Notes: generated from the letters alone by a model not told the origin. A stretch of 64,000 nucleotides of DNA from Thalassia testudinum (GCA_037157565.1 JAZHRO010000014.1:98487501-98551500); one strand, 5' to 3'. Counted from the first letter of the stretch, positions 31,258 to 43,103 are shown. Made by a program: numbers and translations.

Positions 31258-34128
31258 TGTTGACGGGTCGCTAGGTCGTGTTTTAATAGTCAGTTGCATC
31301 GTAGTATAGGTGACCAAGCGTTGTCAGTAAATAAAAATTTATTACTCGAAAACCTAAGTATCCAAGGTCGAACATAGGGAGCAAATGGAATTTATTCACT
31401 AATCTCAAGAATGTAATTAAACACTTAGAGTTACTCAAAACCTAATTCAGAATATAAATGCAAGAATTTGAGTCAAATGTGGCAAAAATAGAGAAATTGG
31501 ACGTCTGATCATGGGATCAAATGTCTTAAAAATATATTTTCTGTTTTAACTCTCTCTTATGTCTTCTCCTGTCTGCTTCTTGTTCTTCTTCTTCTGACTT
31601 TCTTTCTCTGATATTCCTCTTTCCTTAGCTCTTTTTCTTCTGTTCTTCTTTGGCCGTTTGCTTCTTCTTCCTTGTTTCTTCTCTCTAGTGTCTTTCTCCT
31701 TTTCTCTGTGGGTCTTCTTCTTTCCTTAGCTCTACTTCCCTTGGCTTCGGCTTTTCTTCTTCTTCTACTGTTCTTTCCCTTCCTTTCTTTCTTCTTCCTT
31801 CTTCAGCCTTAGCTCTCTGATTTCCTCTTCTCTTTGGCTTCGCCTCTTCCTTTTGCCTTGTATTTCCTTCTCTTTTTCCTCTGCGAGTCTTCTTCTTTCT
31901 TTAGCCTTCCTTCCTTCTACAGCTAAGTGTCAGCTTCACTTCAGCTGTGCCTTCCTTCCCCTTCTTCTTCCCTGCACAAACCGAAGAGCAAAACCTACCC
32001 CTCTACCCACCCTCGTGTCTCTCTCTCTATGTATATCACTCTTCAGTATGCTCTCCCAGAGCCGAGTAATCGGGTCAGGTCGCATGCCCGGGTCCAGGCA
32101 CATCGGTGTGGGTGTGGTGTGCGAGGAGTGATCAGTAGGCTAGTTGGGTCGGGTTGCCAGGTCCGCGGGGGAGAATGTCGCGGACGAGGCATGATAGGTA
32201 AGGGACCTCACCCCATGTGTGTCTTGAGATGAAGAGACTAAAACACAAAATCAACTTATTCAATGCGCTTCACTCAAATGTTTACGAGGTGGGACTAATG
32301 TCCCACCTGCTTTTGCTCGCACGCCCGCAGGAGCTCTTTCTTCCAATTGCTGCAGCTGCAGGCCTCACAGTGCTAATTGCTTGGACAGCTGAATGCGCGA
32401 GACTACCCCAAGCCTTCTGGACCTAGGACCCTGAAGTGCTTCAGCCTGGGGCAAGCTTGTGACCTTCTCGAGCCATCGCTAATAGTAGCTGGTGCTTAGA
32501 TCTTGTACGACACAAAAGGAGCCTTGCAGCTCTATCAGACCATAGGAGGACCTTCATCGTGTCACGACGAAGGTGAGGCGATAGGTGGCAGGCCGCGGGG
32601 CAGCCTTGGAGTGCGTGCCTAGGTCGCTCTGTGGCCTGATTTATGGGTTAGGTCGAGGGGCGTTTGTGGTGGTGTAGGCAGTTAGTGAGTGAGTGGATGA
32701 TGTTTAGTGGAGTGTGGAGGAGGTTGTGGGGTTGGTGGTGAGATGTGTGGACTTGTGGAATGATGGGTGCGTCTCGCCAGGGTTGGCCAGAGATGGGGAA
32801 GATGGTGGTGGACAGTGGCAGTTGAGGGGTGTGTTGTGAAATAAGTTGAGGGGAATTGAAGAGGAGATAGAGACGAGTGGTTCTAACCTAATTAAGTGGA
32901 CGAATGGGGAGAGAGGGCAGCTGGCAGTGCATGCTGTCGTCGGAGAAGAAGGCATCCAGTGGAGGAGGACGACGGCGACCACGGGGCTAGGAATGCTCGT
33001 GCAGGTGTTATGCGATGCAGAGGAGGATGGTGAGGACAGCTCTGCCATTGGTATTGTGGTAGAGCGACGAGAAAGTGGAGGGAGGCCCGTCAGAGCTCGT
33101 TGGACCACTTGGCCGGAGGAGAAGAAGAAATTGAGGTGGATCTCTGGCCAAGTCGAGCTGAGGAGGTGCGGCCAGGGTTGAGGATCATTTTATAGGCACT
33201 GGCAGGGGCTCCTGTGCTTGGAAGACAAGCTTCCAAGTGCGGGAGTCCTCATCGGAGAAGGAAGCAGTTAGAGACCCAAATCTCTTGTGCGTTCGCATGA
33301 GAGATTGGGTGCACATCATAGATCAGGACCACGCTAAGATGGAAGGGAATTCCTCAAAGAATCTCCCTTCCAAATCTGGGAGGAGATCTTTGAGGAATCA
33401 GGGAGTATTCCCCCTCTATTCCTTGTCGGAGTAGGATTTCTCCCAATTAATGGCAGAGGGACCTATTTGTAAGAGTGGCGAGGAAGTTAGGGGTTCTGTG
33501 CAATGGTTTTCAAAAGATAGGAACCAAAATGTAATTGGGTGTACTAATTTGCAAAGTAGGTCAAGATGACCTCCCCTTAGGTCCAAATTTTGGTACAAAC
33601 CTAATTTAGACCTAAGGAATCCAATGGTGAAGTTGGATTTTAGGTTTGACCATGTTTGACTAGACATTTTGCACAAAAACCTAAATTAGGTTAATTAATG
33701 AGCTAGGATCCCAATCTAGGTCAAAACAGGTCCCAAAGGCCAATTTGAAGGTTCTAAACTCTGGGGGATATTTTTCAGTGAATTTTAGAGGGTTTACTTG
33801 ATTTTTATCCAGACCAAAACCTTGTTGAATTAAGCGGATCTGTTTTATGGTTACAGAATGTCATTTAATTCCTAGCTACACATTAACCCATTTCTGATTG
33901 AATCAACCCACTTTTCATCTTATTCAAACCATTTGACTTGTGTTTTGCCTCTGATAAATCTCGTTTATGTACTGCAATGGTAAAATTACAGTTTTAACCT
34001 TTATTTCATGTTTCCTTCTCTGAACACTTATTCCTTCAATTAAGCCCTTCTCTAGGTTATGTAGGAGCTCTTATTCTCTTTCCTAGGTAAAAATGAGCTA
34101 GTTATGGCTCATGATGGGGCTCTCATCA
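31258..34128 (-). mobile_element. B2: solo LTR of family B, 2871 bp, minus strand
   Basis: On the minus strand it runs TGATGAGAGCCCC... to ...GACCCGTCAACA. The flanks are GCAGA (31253-31257) and GTAGA (34129-34133), a 5-bp duplication with one change. The host sequence on both sides is the B1 3' LTR. A minus-strand TATA-like TATAAAAT lies near 33187-33194. No internal region remains, so recombination between LTRs probably removed it. Confidence 0.88.
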
Positions 34129-34497
34129 GTAGAGAAGAAAAAGAAGAAGCCAAAGGAAGAAGAGAAACCAGAGGAAGAAAAGAAGCAAGGCACAATAGGA
34201 CATGACATTTAAGACGTCAGATTGCAAAATTAGATGTCTGTTACTCATATGCTCTTCATTATTTTACCTACAACTCTTTTTGTTCTTCATATACTCATTC
34301 TCTACATTCCTAATTAGATTTTGAGTAGTATTATGTGTTCAATTTGCATTTATTGTTGAGATTAGTGTGTGGAATCCATTTGCTCCCTGTGTTAAACCTC
34401 TGAATATATTCGAGTAATAAAATTATATTTGTTTTGAATGCTATTTCAGCTATACTACAATATAACACTCTTAAGTACTGATTCAATGCTCTAAATA
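34129..34497 (+). repeat. B1 3' LTR remnant, second piece
   Basis: It continues the B1 LTR after B2, with the AATAAA word near 34415, and ends GCTCTAAATA (CA changed to TA). Confidence 0.85.
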
Positions 34498-34821
34498 TTA
34501 CTACAAGGGAAGTTAGTCAGAAATCAACAAGCCTATCCACCAAGCTACTTCGGTTCCTCGTGTGTGAGCTCGATTCAAGACTTCCATCCCTTACGTGTAG
34601 GTTGTAAGCACCAATGAAGGTCAGCCTAGGAAATGTAATTCTTGCAAAACTTATTTGGCCACCAACTGAACACCTAATTCTAAGACCTAGAATCTACTAA
34701 AAGTAGATCCCACTGTATTTGTGTGTGTTTTGACAGTGGTAGAACGCTCTAGGAGGTTTCTACTTATGTTCTGATTTTTTTTCCAAATCCTAAGAGAGTT
34801 AAACCAGTTTGGCATAAAGAA
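34498..34821 (+). other. Element D leader, second part (noncoding)
   Basis: It resumes the D internal region after B1. The first words CTACAAGGGAAGTTAGTCAG are followed by about 300 bp without a gene, up to the ATG at 34822. Confidence 0.55.
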
Positions 34822-34981
34822 ATGGATCACCCTTACTCCTATCTTTTAGATTATCGGAGTCAATACTTCCCATCTTTCAACTAGGATCCCATGCCCTGAG
34901 CATATCCATCCTTTGATGGGTACAATGACAATTTATGGGATCATTCATATTCCTATCCTGGGACTACTAGCCCAATAACTT

Positions 34982-37226
34982 TGATAGCGATTTCACGTAG
35001 TTTGTTAAATACGTCGTTGTAACGTGCAAAATCGATCAACTCTTAAATTTATATTCCTCGATAGGGGAGTATCTAGGGTCGTCCAAGGAGGCCAAATGTT
35101 TGCAAAATTGATTCTCTTGCTTGGAATAGAAATCTCAACTTTCTTTTTGGTAATTTTCAATATATCATTTTTTTTGTTTTTGAATTAAGACAACATGCGA
35201 AATGGTGGCGGGAAAGAGATTTACACTTCAAATTCAAAGACTACTTCTAAGTGGAAAGTAGAGCCTCTCCCTACGCTCACTCTAGGCAAGTGGAGGCCTA
35301 GAATAATTAGGGAGAGAGAGTGAAGAATGCTAAAAACAAAACAAGTAGAAATGCAAATAAGAAATTGCAAAGAAGTCAACTAGATTAATGAAAGGTGTTT
35401 TACAAAAAGGCCTAGTAGAGGAATGCTTCTACTACTAGAAAAATTAAAATAAAGAAAAGCAAACACAAATCCTCTAGATAGATGGTGAAGAAGAGGGCTT
35501 CTTGCTCCAAGGTTGGTGGCTCCCAATCTTGAAAAGAATCCTCCAACTCCTTCCTTGCTGTGCTCTGCCAAGATGATGTCCTCCAAGGCAAGCCCTAAGG
35601 GGGTGTGTCATAAGCTTCTCTCCAAGGGTGGACGTCCACCCTTGGTCCTTCTCCCTTGCCTGGTTGTCCTCTTTGAAGTGGAAGAATCCTCCTCCTTGGC
35701 GTGGCCCAAGTTGAAGAGAGTGGGGAGAAGAAGGCACCAAAAGGGCTGGTGATGTGCCCCTTTAATATCCTTCTCTACTCCTTCTTGGCCGTAGGTATAG
35801 GTGGTATAGGTAGCAAAATACACTAATGGAGGATGCTCGAAAATGGTGGTAGGTGGTGGGTTTATATAGAGTAGGAAGGGGGCTAAGGTGACTCTTGGAA
35901 TGGAGGGCTAAGATGGAGAGATGGAGGTGGTTGGGGATCCTAAGGCTAAGGGCAATTGGCACCAACTCAAGGGGTGTTAAGGGGGTGGTTATGGTGGTGT
36001 TGGTGGCTTTTGGTGGTGGAGAGACAGCACCATTTTGGCGCCATCCTAGGGTCTTCTAAAAGGGGGGTTAGGTGGATGGTGGACATGGATTTAAGGAGAG
36101 GTGTATGGTGGAGATGAAGGGAATTTTGGAGGGAAAGTTGGCGGCAAAAGGGAAGGGTTCTAGAAGGTTATTTTGGAGGGAAAATAGGTGGCTTTTGGTA
36201 GTGGTGATGGGGTGAAGGGGTGTGATGGTTGTGGCGCCAACTTGGAGTAGGATAGCTAGCTTAGGTGAGCTTAGTTGATGGAGCTAGCTAGGGTTGAGTT
36301 GAAGGTGGTGGATGGCCAAGGAGCTGGGTGCTAGCTAAGCTAAGCTAAGCTAAGCTAAGCTAGCTTAGCTAGCTATAGAGTAGAGGAGGAGGTATTGGAG
36401 CTAGGGTTTGAAGAGAGGAGCTAAGGAGGAGAAGTCTGGAGTTGGAACTGGAGCTGGCTGCTGTTGAAGAGGCTGGCATGGAGCTACTCTAGCTGGCTTA
36501 GCTTGCTAGTTCTTTGCTAGCTGCTAAGCCAAGCTAAAGTGAGCTGGCTTCTACCATAATGAGCTAAGGTGAGCTGGGTCTGGTGCTCCCAAGGAGGATC
36601 AAGCTGGTTGAGGCAGCTAAGGTAGCTTAGCTCAACTAAGTTGAGCTAAGCTGAGTCCCCAGGAGCTGGACTTGAGCTTCCTGAGCTGAGATGAGTTCTT
36701 CTTCAGCTGGCTGGAGCTGAGTGGAGCTGGATGTAGCTGGGTCTGAGCTGGGGTGAACTCTCGTCAACTCAACTGAGATAGCTAGAGCTTCATGTGGACT
36801 AGTCGGAGCTGAGATGAGCTAGACTCAGCTAAGTTGAGCTGGATCTGAGCTGACTTGAGCTAGGGTGAGCTAAGATGAACTCTCTTGAGCTGCCATTCAG
36901 CTGAGATTAGCTGAATGGAGCTGGGATGAGCTAACCCTAGTTCAAGTGAGCTAGGTTCCAGCTGTGGTGAGCTGGATCAAGCTGAGTTCCAGCTAGTCTT
37001 GTCTTCTCCTTCATCATTTGCCTTCTTGAGTGCTAGGGTTTTAGGGATCTGTATATCTGTTCATCCCTAACACTCACAAAAACATATCAAAAGGACAATA
37101 ACAAATGCAATGCATGCCTAACCTAATTTATGCCTAAATGCAGCCCAAAAACCCACTTGCGGAGTAAAATCCTAAGAGCTAGGTTTGTTTTAATGCATAA
37201 GAATGATAATAAACTGGCGTTTATCA
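34982..37226 (-). mobile_element. Solo LTR of family A, 2245 bp, minus strand
   Basis: It is flanked by an exact 5-bp duplication AACTT (34977-34981, 37227-37231) and inserted inside the unknown D reading frame. On the minus strand it begins TGATAAACGCC and ends CGCTATCA. It contains the AGCT-dense block, with a (CTAAG)n run near 36334-36362. A minus-strand TATA-like TATATAAA lies at 35861-35868. Confidence 0.93.
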
Positions 37227-39089
37227 AACTTCCACTTTTGAGCAGAACCTAGGAGCGAGATTTTCCACCCCTGGAATCCCCACTACTATGTATACACCCA
37301 ACCATCCCACTCTTCATGATTTTCCTTATCAAGGTTGGATCGATACCCCTAGGCAACCAGAGCTTGAGATTGACTATCCTCCCCAATCTGATAGTAGTAG
37401 TCTCTCCTCTTTTATGATAGAAATGCAAAAACAACAAAAATAAATGATGGAGTCTTTAGGAGAAATGTTGTGGAATAGTCAACAATTGAATAAGGAAATT
37501 AGACAACTTAGTTATGCTCTTACTAGTGATTCTAATCCCTACCCGTACAACTGTGATCATGAAAAAAATTCTGAGGAAACCAATGACAATAGGGATCCCG
37601 TTTTGAGTAGCTATCACTTAGACTCTCCCCATGAGACATGGCCATAAGAGGAGAATGATCCTAGTGATTATCCACTCGAGCTATATTGGAGTCAAAAGAA
37701 TGGGAAGATGGTACCTCTTGAGGCCCTTAACCCTGATGATAGTATTTTCCTTACCCCTGTTAACCTGGGTCAAGGTCGTATTATTCATATCACTTCCCCT
37801 ATTAATCATCTGGTGGAACTCCATTCTACCCTTAGTGAGTCTAATCCTGACCCTCCACTTAGGGAATCAACACCTACGATCCAACATTCTAAGGATTTAA
37901 ATGCACCCAATGTATGTGACCTTAAGGGAATGGAGGATGAATTGGATCAATTTTGGTCTCAGGGGTACAAAGAGTCTATTTTAGAGGAGGACGATAACCC
38001 GATGGAGGAACCCAGCCTTAGAATCTAGAGTGAATCACAGGGGGATTATGTGTTATTAGAGGACTTACCCCCTGACAATATAAATAATCTAGTGATATCC
38101 AGATTCCTCCCTTTCTTTAATTTTGAGAGTCATCCTCCGCAAAACTAGGAGTTGATATTGGAGGATAAACACAATAGTGAGAAGCCTAGGGGAGACTCTC
38201 AGGGACAATTTACATCAATTGAGGATTTATGTCCCGAGAAGAATAAAGAATTCAGTGATATAGGCTTTCTCCATAACATTAAAGATGATAACCCTCCTAA
38301 AGATATTAAGAATAATGAAGTAGCACACAAAGTCCCAGGAAAAAATGTAATTGACAAGAAAGAACCTGGGGATGGATTTGATGATAATTCTGATCTCGCT
38401 ACTTCCCAAGAAACCCAACTGTCCCCAATGCATGTTGATCATGAGTCTACTAATGAGATATTGAATTCTATTCATGACTCATCTATTGTAAAGGAGTAGT
38501 TGGAGGTTCATAAAACAATGAAGCTAGGTAAGGATGTGGAAGACGAATTCTTATTTGGAATGGAATCTAAATAGACTAAGCCCTCTTTGAACTTAATAAT
38601 TACCACCCATTCACTCACGAAACCTATAGATTCCTTACCTAATCATCGGCTTAGATGTCTGCTCATATACATTCTTTCTGGAGAGAATATCAGGCCAGTA
38701 CATCCTCGGGTAGAATGGCGAGTTTGGATTGATGCTTGTCCTTTTAGTGTCGCCATTGAAGGGTTTGAAATTATTATGTTTATATCCTTTAAAACCCTTC
38801 CTGCTTTGGAGGACCCTCGTTATCCTCCACTTATTCCATTTTGGGAGGTCCCTTTTCATGTCGTTTTTATTATTCCTAGATCTCCCCAAGTAGCCTATGA
38901 GGTTCTCTATTTTCATATCTTCTGGCGAGCATTTGGAATCATGCTGCATCATCAGCTCCCCAACATCCATGGCTACCTATTTTCAAGGTCCATGCTTTTA
39001 CGCATATTTTTAGGGCCTAGCTCTTTCTATTCGAAACCAGACTTATATGTTCCTTATAAGTCTGGCTGCCGACAGAAAAAGCAGCACTT

Positions 39090-39107
39090 GTTGGGAGGCA
39101 ACCCAAC
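39090..39107 (+). other. Post-coding stem-loop (AGGCAA loop), element D
   Basis: GTTGGG (39090-39095), loop AGGCAA, CCCAAC (39102-39107): a perfect 6-bp stem overlapping the last codons of the D frame. Confidence 0.7.
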
Positions 39108-39162
39108 GTCCATAACAATGCCTCATCAAGTGATTTCCTTCCTTTCTCCCCCTATTTTAATT

Positions 39163-39182
39163 TTACAATGAGGACATTGTAA
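39163..39182 (+). other. Palindromic GAGGACATTG motif, element D
   Basis: TTACAATG, loop AGGA, CATTGTAA: a perfect 8-bp stem. It is followed by a purine-rich AGGCATTGGGAG. A matching site in B3 is 58195-58216; in A only the primary motif (near 8190) is kept. Confidence 0.65.
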
Positions 39183-40628
39183 GGATTTAGGCATTGGGAG
39201 TGCATTTTGCATTTTTAGCCAGTATTCATGCATTTAAGTTAGGTGCATTAGCATTAAAAAAAAAAATCTCTCCTTTCTTGAGCTAAATTGGTTAGCCCTA
39301 GCAAAACATCTTTATCAAGGAGGTTTCATCAAAGATTTTCTTCTTAAATTGTTTCTTAAGTTTAGAATCCAGTACATTTACTTCACTTAGACTGGGTAAT
39401 GGATCTTTGTAGAAAATCAATAAGCATTTTTATTCAGATGAATCCTTGAATAGTTAATAGGGATATACATACTATCTTCCATTTGATCCACCTAATATCT
39501 GTGAGAAGTAGAGAGACTATTGGTGAGCTAAGTCTAGTTTAAGGACTCTTAAGTTCTGAAAATTAGATGATGATACCTCAGAGTTAGGCATAGTTTTCAC
39601 TCTTTGTTCCTGTGTGTGTACATTGTGTGAATTCCTGAGAGTCACCAAATAAGGCAGATACACATAGATGGAGTCCTAATAAAATTATGACTATGGTGGA
39701 TAGTTACCACTATCCATTACTGAGTCCTCGACTGAAGGAGGGTAGTAATGTCAAAGGTCAGAAATACGATTGTCCTATCCATTCATTCCTGGCGCTAAGA
39801 ATAGGCACCTCCACCAAATAAGCCACACAATATCCTCTTGACCATCATCATTCCTAATAATGCCTCATAAATAAAAGTATGCATCGTTGTGTGTTAGTAG
39901 TTGAAAAAAAAAATGAGAAGAGAAAAAAAAGGAGAGAAAAAGAAAAAGAAAAGAGTCTAAGTTTGGAATTTCATCTTCCTGTCATTTTTTTATATGACTA
40001 TGCTTTTGAGGCAACAATAAAAACACCATTTATTGCGATCAACCAAATATGACCCATACCTACTTTTCAGTATTTCTGCTTGCCCGAATACTAGCAGAGG
40101 ACCTCTAATATAGTTGTAGGGTTATTAGGACTTTAATTAAAGTATAAATGCTAAGTGAGGCCACCAAATATTGAGTACAATTACAAAATCTGGCAAGATA
40201 TGTGATCTCAGAAAAGAAGGAAAAAGAGAGAGTGAGTGAGCGCAAGAGAACGCAAAGAGAGAATAGTGTTTAGCCTTTCTCTGAGTTGACTTGTTTGATA
40301 GTCTAGAGATCTAGAGTTTGCAATACTAGATTACATGTAGCACCATATGAGTGTGTGCCACCAAATGTAAATCCATTCAACTCAGTATCTCCCACCTAAG
40401 CCAAAAAGCCGGTGTCAAACTACAGATCATTTTCTGCTTTATCCCCAAGGGAAGTAGTTGCCTATACTAGTAGAATTTTTATCAAGGGTTAAGTACGAAC
40501 TTCAAATGTAAGTTGGCTTCTCACTTGGATCCATTACTCAGGCTATTATCCCATCACAAGTGTATGGATCTCTAAATTTTTGGAATAAGGAAAAGAGAGA
40601 TCTTTTGGTTACTTCCATAGTTTTTCAC
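39183..40628 (+). other. Element D 3' noncoding region
   Basis: 1.4 kb without coding potential. A poly-A/G stretch lies at 39904-39958. Otherwise I see no strong feature. Confidence 0.6.
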
Positions 40629-40667
40629 TTTTGCTAGGGACTAGTGAAACTTAGGCAAGAGGGTATT
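40629..40667 (+). other. Element D stem-loop plus polypurine tract
   Basis: TTTTGCTA (40629-40636), loop GGGAC, TAGTGAAA (40642-40649) pair with two wobbles. An alternative stem, TTTCACT/AGTGAAA (40623-40649), is also possible. AGGCAAGAGGGTATT precedes the LTR at 40668. Confidence 0.6.
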
Positions 40668-42260
40668 TGATGAGTTCATTTTAATGGACAATTCTTATGC
40701 CTAAGCTAACTTTATTCTTGTATTTCATGTTCGTTAAAAATAGCATTAGTTCATACAATGATTGCATGCATCATTACTTAGGTTTGCATATGTCGAATGT
40801 ATTTTATAACTTATTGTATATAAATAATTATTTTATATGTTGTTACTTCATGAATAAACCAAACCTCCTCTCCCATGCAGGACCAAACTCACGCATACAG
40901 CACACCTTCTCGCAACCCAACTTCCACCACCTGACCCTCTCCATCTCAACTTCATGCAAGGCCAACCAAATTTTCAAGCTATTTTTAGAGTTAACAGCAG
41001 CCGTGAAAAGGGGAGAGGAGGAGGAACAGATTCGTGAAGTTAAAAAGCAAGGGCTTGTGAAAGGATGAGAGGATCTTCTACCCCTGCCGGGGACTTTGTC
41101 CCTCTCCACCACTGGCACCGTGGCCTGGACTTGCACTGTGAACCCTAAGCGTGAACTTTGGATTAAGGCCAACATCGTCGTCACCGCCTATGCCACAATG
41201 GTGCTCGGTGACAGAGAGAACCACCATCACCACCAGCCATCTCCACCATCAGCCGCTTCTCCACCGAAAACCTTCCTCACCAACATAACCCAAAGCCAGC
41301 GCCATCCTCCCTGTGACTTCCCCTTCCACACCCCAACAACCACATATCCTTTTTCCCTTCATCTCCTTCTTCTTCAACCTTCCTTCTCCACCATCGTCCC
41401 TTGCAACTCCAAAAAGAAAAAAAAGAACCCAAAGTTTGCAGTCACCAATCCACACCGCTGCCCATCTTCGGCCGCCGAATCTCCTCACCAACACCGCCGA
41501 CTCCAGGAAGACAGCAACACTCAAGTGCATCTCACCCGATGTTCAGGCAACGTCGCTGAAGGCTCCACTGCCGCCCATCGAACCCATCACCGGCGACGGA
41601 TGTCCTCACCATCCAGCCACCTCCGGCCATTGTTCTTCTCACTGTCACCATCGCTGAGTTCCTCACTATCAGGTGCACCTCCCATGAGCTCCTCGCCATC
41701 TTCGATATCCTCCTCCTCATTCAGGCTGTCGATCAACATCTTCCCCTATTTTCATCTCCATTAAAATTTACATTTACTACCATTGGTGGTAATTTTATTT
41801 ATGTTTTTGAATATTTTATTCATCTGAAATTGTATGGATGCCCTTACAAGTATTGCTTATATGCATTTATATCTTCATATGTTGGCTTAGATTTATAAAT
41901 ACATGCATGAAATGCCATCAAACATAAAAAGAGAAAGACCAATGTCTTGGGATTTAATTACATTACATGCCATTGTAATTTATTCAGGGGGGAAAATTAT
42001 GCACATAACCTTGCATTTAGAAATTATTGCATGTCTTCTTCTTCTCGTCGCATTTTACATCGGATTTGAGCACGAATCTCGTACCCGATTAGACAAATAC
42101 AAGGCAAAATTATTTGTGAATTTATTGATATGTTCCTCTCTTTGGATACGACGTAATCCACCTTGGTTAGTTTTATTGATAATTAGTTTTGTTTGGGATT
42201 TTTCCACCATGCAATTTCACTGCGATGATGTATTATCAGTAAGTGAAAAATTCCTAATCA
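40668..42260 (+). repeat. Element D 3' LTR, 1593 bp
   Basis: TGATGAGTTC... to ...CCTAATCA. It aligns with the two pieces of the 5' LTR. ORFs such as 41096-41764 are LTR sequence read by chance. Confidence 0.9.
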
Positions 42261-42620
42261 AGGAGGATGCCAGGAGGGGAGGAGGAGGTTGGGGAGGAGG
42301 AGGGGGCAGTGGGAGGGGGTCAGCGAGGAGGGGGACAGGAGGGCATTGGGGAAGAGGAGGGTGCGGGAGGAGGAGGATGAGCATGTGGATGGCGAGGAGG
42401 AGGACAACCCCGTCGTAGAAGGAGGAGGAGGATGGTGTCATTGAGGGGAAGGAGGATGATAAGGCTACCGGGGATGGTGAGGAAGACGACGAGGAGACTG
42501 TTGGAGAGGGAGGAGAAGGACGGTGTCAGGGAAGAGGAGAAGCTACCTGAGGAGGAGGGGTGGCAACAAGGGCTCCGGCGACAGTGTGGGAGGGCAGGGT
42601 TTGGGTTAGGTGTTGGGGAA
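42261..42620. repeat. G-rich low-complexity tract, right half
   Basis: GGAGGA/GGGGAGG repeats that continue the tract at 15003-15517 on the other side of element D. They belong to the CACTA 5' region. Confidence 0.8.
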
Positions 42621-42639
42621 GATGAATAGTGATGGGAGA

Positions 42640-43014
42640 TCGACCTGTGCACGATAAATGAAGCAATCTACGCCATCGGTTCTATCAGAAATCAAGGGCG
42701 AAAGTCATTAATCCTACCTAAATTTTAGGCGCAAATTTTAGTTGTTTTTTCACAATCGCTTATTAAATAAACCAATGGCAAAGGATAACTTCAATTACTC
42801 CATCACGCCCAAATTTTGGCTGCTAATGTTAACCTACTTTTCGTCGTTGCTTATTCCACTAACCAACAACAAAAGTCACTAATCTCGTCAAAATTTTAGG
42901 CGTAAATTTTAACTATCTTTTCCCCATCGCTTATTCAACCAACCGACAAGAAAAATATATTTGTCGTCGCTTACTAAACCGACAGCAAATATTAATGACA
43001 ATTGCCCACCCAAT
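42640..43014 (-). repeat. CACTA subterminal repeats
   Basis: Three imperfect units of about 85-100 bp share AAATTTTAGGCG(C/T)AAATTTTA followed by (A/G)TCGCTTATT. Related words are CCAACCGACAA and ACCGACAGCAA. Subterminal repeat arrays of this type bind the transposase in known CACTA elements. Confidence 0.65.
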
Positions 43015-43103
43015 CACTTTTCTAGTAGTGAATGGCAATTTTGCCATCAATTTTATAAATCGACGGAAAGTAACCGACAACATATCCCATTTTTCTAGTA
43101 GTG
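43015..43103 (-). repeat. Twin CACTA termini, 73 bp apart
   Basis: On the minus strand CACTACTAGAAAA starts at 43103 and again at 43030. Each is preceded by CCATT or GCCATT, so ATT precedes both. The outer one is probably the real end; the inner one is a duplication or a nested terminus. Confidence 0.7.

Larger units (their letters stand above)
22549..34497 (+). mobile_element. Element B1: Athila-like non-autonomous LTR element inserted in D
   Basis: The 5' LTR (22549-27624) and 3' LTR remnants (31009-31257, 34129-34497) are of family B. The flanks are GTACT (22544-22548) and TTACT (34498-34502), a 4-of-5 duplication. A tRNA-Asp primer site follows the 5' LTR. The leader aligns with that of B3, but the coding region is different: an unknown, partly acidic protein instead of gag-pol. 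A deletion fuses the 3' noncoding region near 31008 to the purine-rich middle of the 3' LTR, removing the polypurine tract. Solo LTRs of families C and B lie in its two LTRs. Confidence 0.87.
34822..39171 (+). pseudogene. Element D unknown protein: one long ORF, no polymerase, interrupted by a solo LTR
   Basis: The reading frame starts at ATG 34822 (MDHPYSYLLDYRSQYFPSFN). It is cut at 34982 by the solo A LTR and its duplicated AACTT, and resumes in the same frame at 37232. It then continues without a frameshift to TGA at 39169-39171. I count about nine in-frame stops, most one transition from CAG, CAA or TGG. Removing the insertion gives about 700 codons. The first two-thirds are polar and acidic (for example LDQFWSQGYKESILEEDDNP, VISRFLPFFNFESHPP). 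The last 190 codons are hydrophobic and aromatic (VEWRVWIDACPFSVAIEG, AYEVLYFHIFWRAFGIMLHH). I see no capsid, protease, polymerase or integrase motif. Function unknown. The uniform frame suggests selection before decay. Confidence 0.7.
15518..42260 (+). mobile_element. Element D: large non-autonomous Ty3/Gypsy LTR element with one unknown ORF
   Basis: The LTRs start TGATGAG at 15518 and 40668. After subtracting the Copia insertion they are 1592 and 1593 bp. The flanks are AAGAG (15513-15517) and AGGAG (42261-42265), a 4-of-5 target duplication. A decayed tRNA-Asp-like primer site follows the 5' LTR and a purine tract precedes the 3' LTR. The internal region carries a single long reading frame (34822-39171), no gag-pol similarity that I recognise, and the same post-coding stem-loop and GAGGACATTG motif as the Athila-like elements. 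Three later insertions swell it to 26.7 kb: E, B1 and a solo A LTR. D itself lies in a CACTA transposon. Confidence 0.88.
11680..43103 (-). mobile_element. CACTA (En/Spm-type) DNA transposon, minus strand, split by elements A and D
   Basis: Three pieces form one element. TNP2 coding sequence (11682-13497) and 5' noncoding sequence (13498-15517) lie left of element D; subterminal repeats and CACTA ends (42261-43103) lie right of it. The G-rich tract continues across the D insertion, with a 4-of-5 match in the D target duplication. The right terminus reads CACTACTAGAAAAA on the minus strand at 43103. The rest of TNP2 and the other terminus lie left of element A, outside the window, so the 3-bp target duplication cannot be tested. 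Confidence 0.75.

Noticed and set aside
38587..39171. Envelope-like gene at the end of element D
   Set aside because: It is hydrophobic and aromatic, but it is in frame with the rest of the D ORF. I see no signal peptide followed by a clear membrane anchor, so I keep it as part of the unknown protein.
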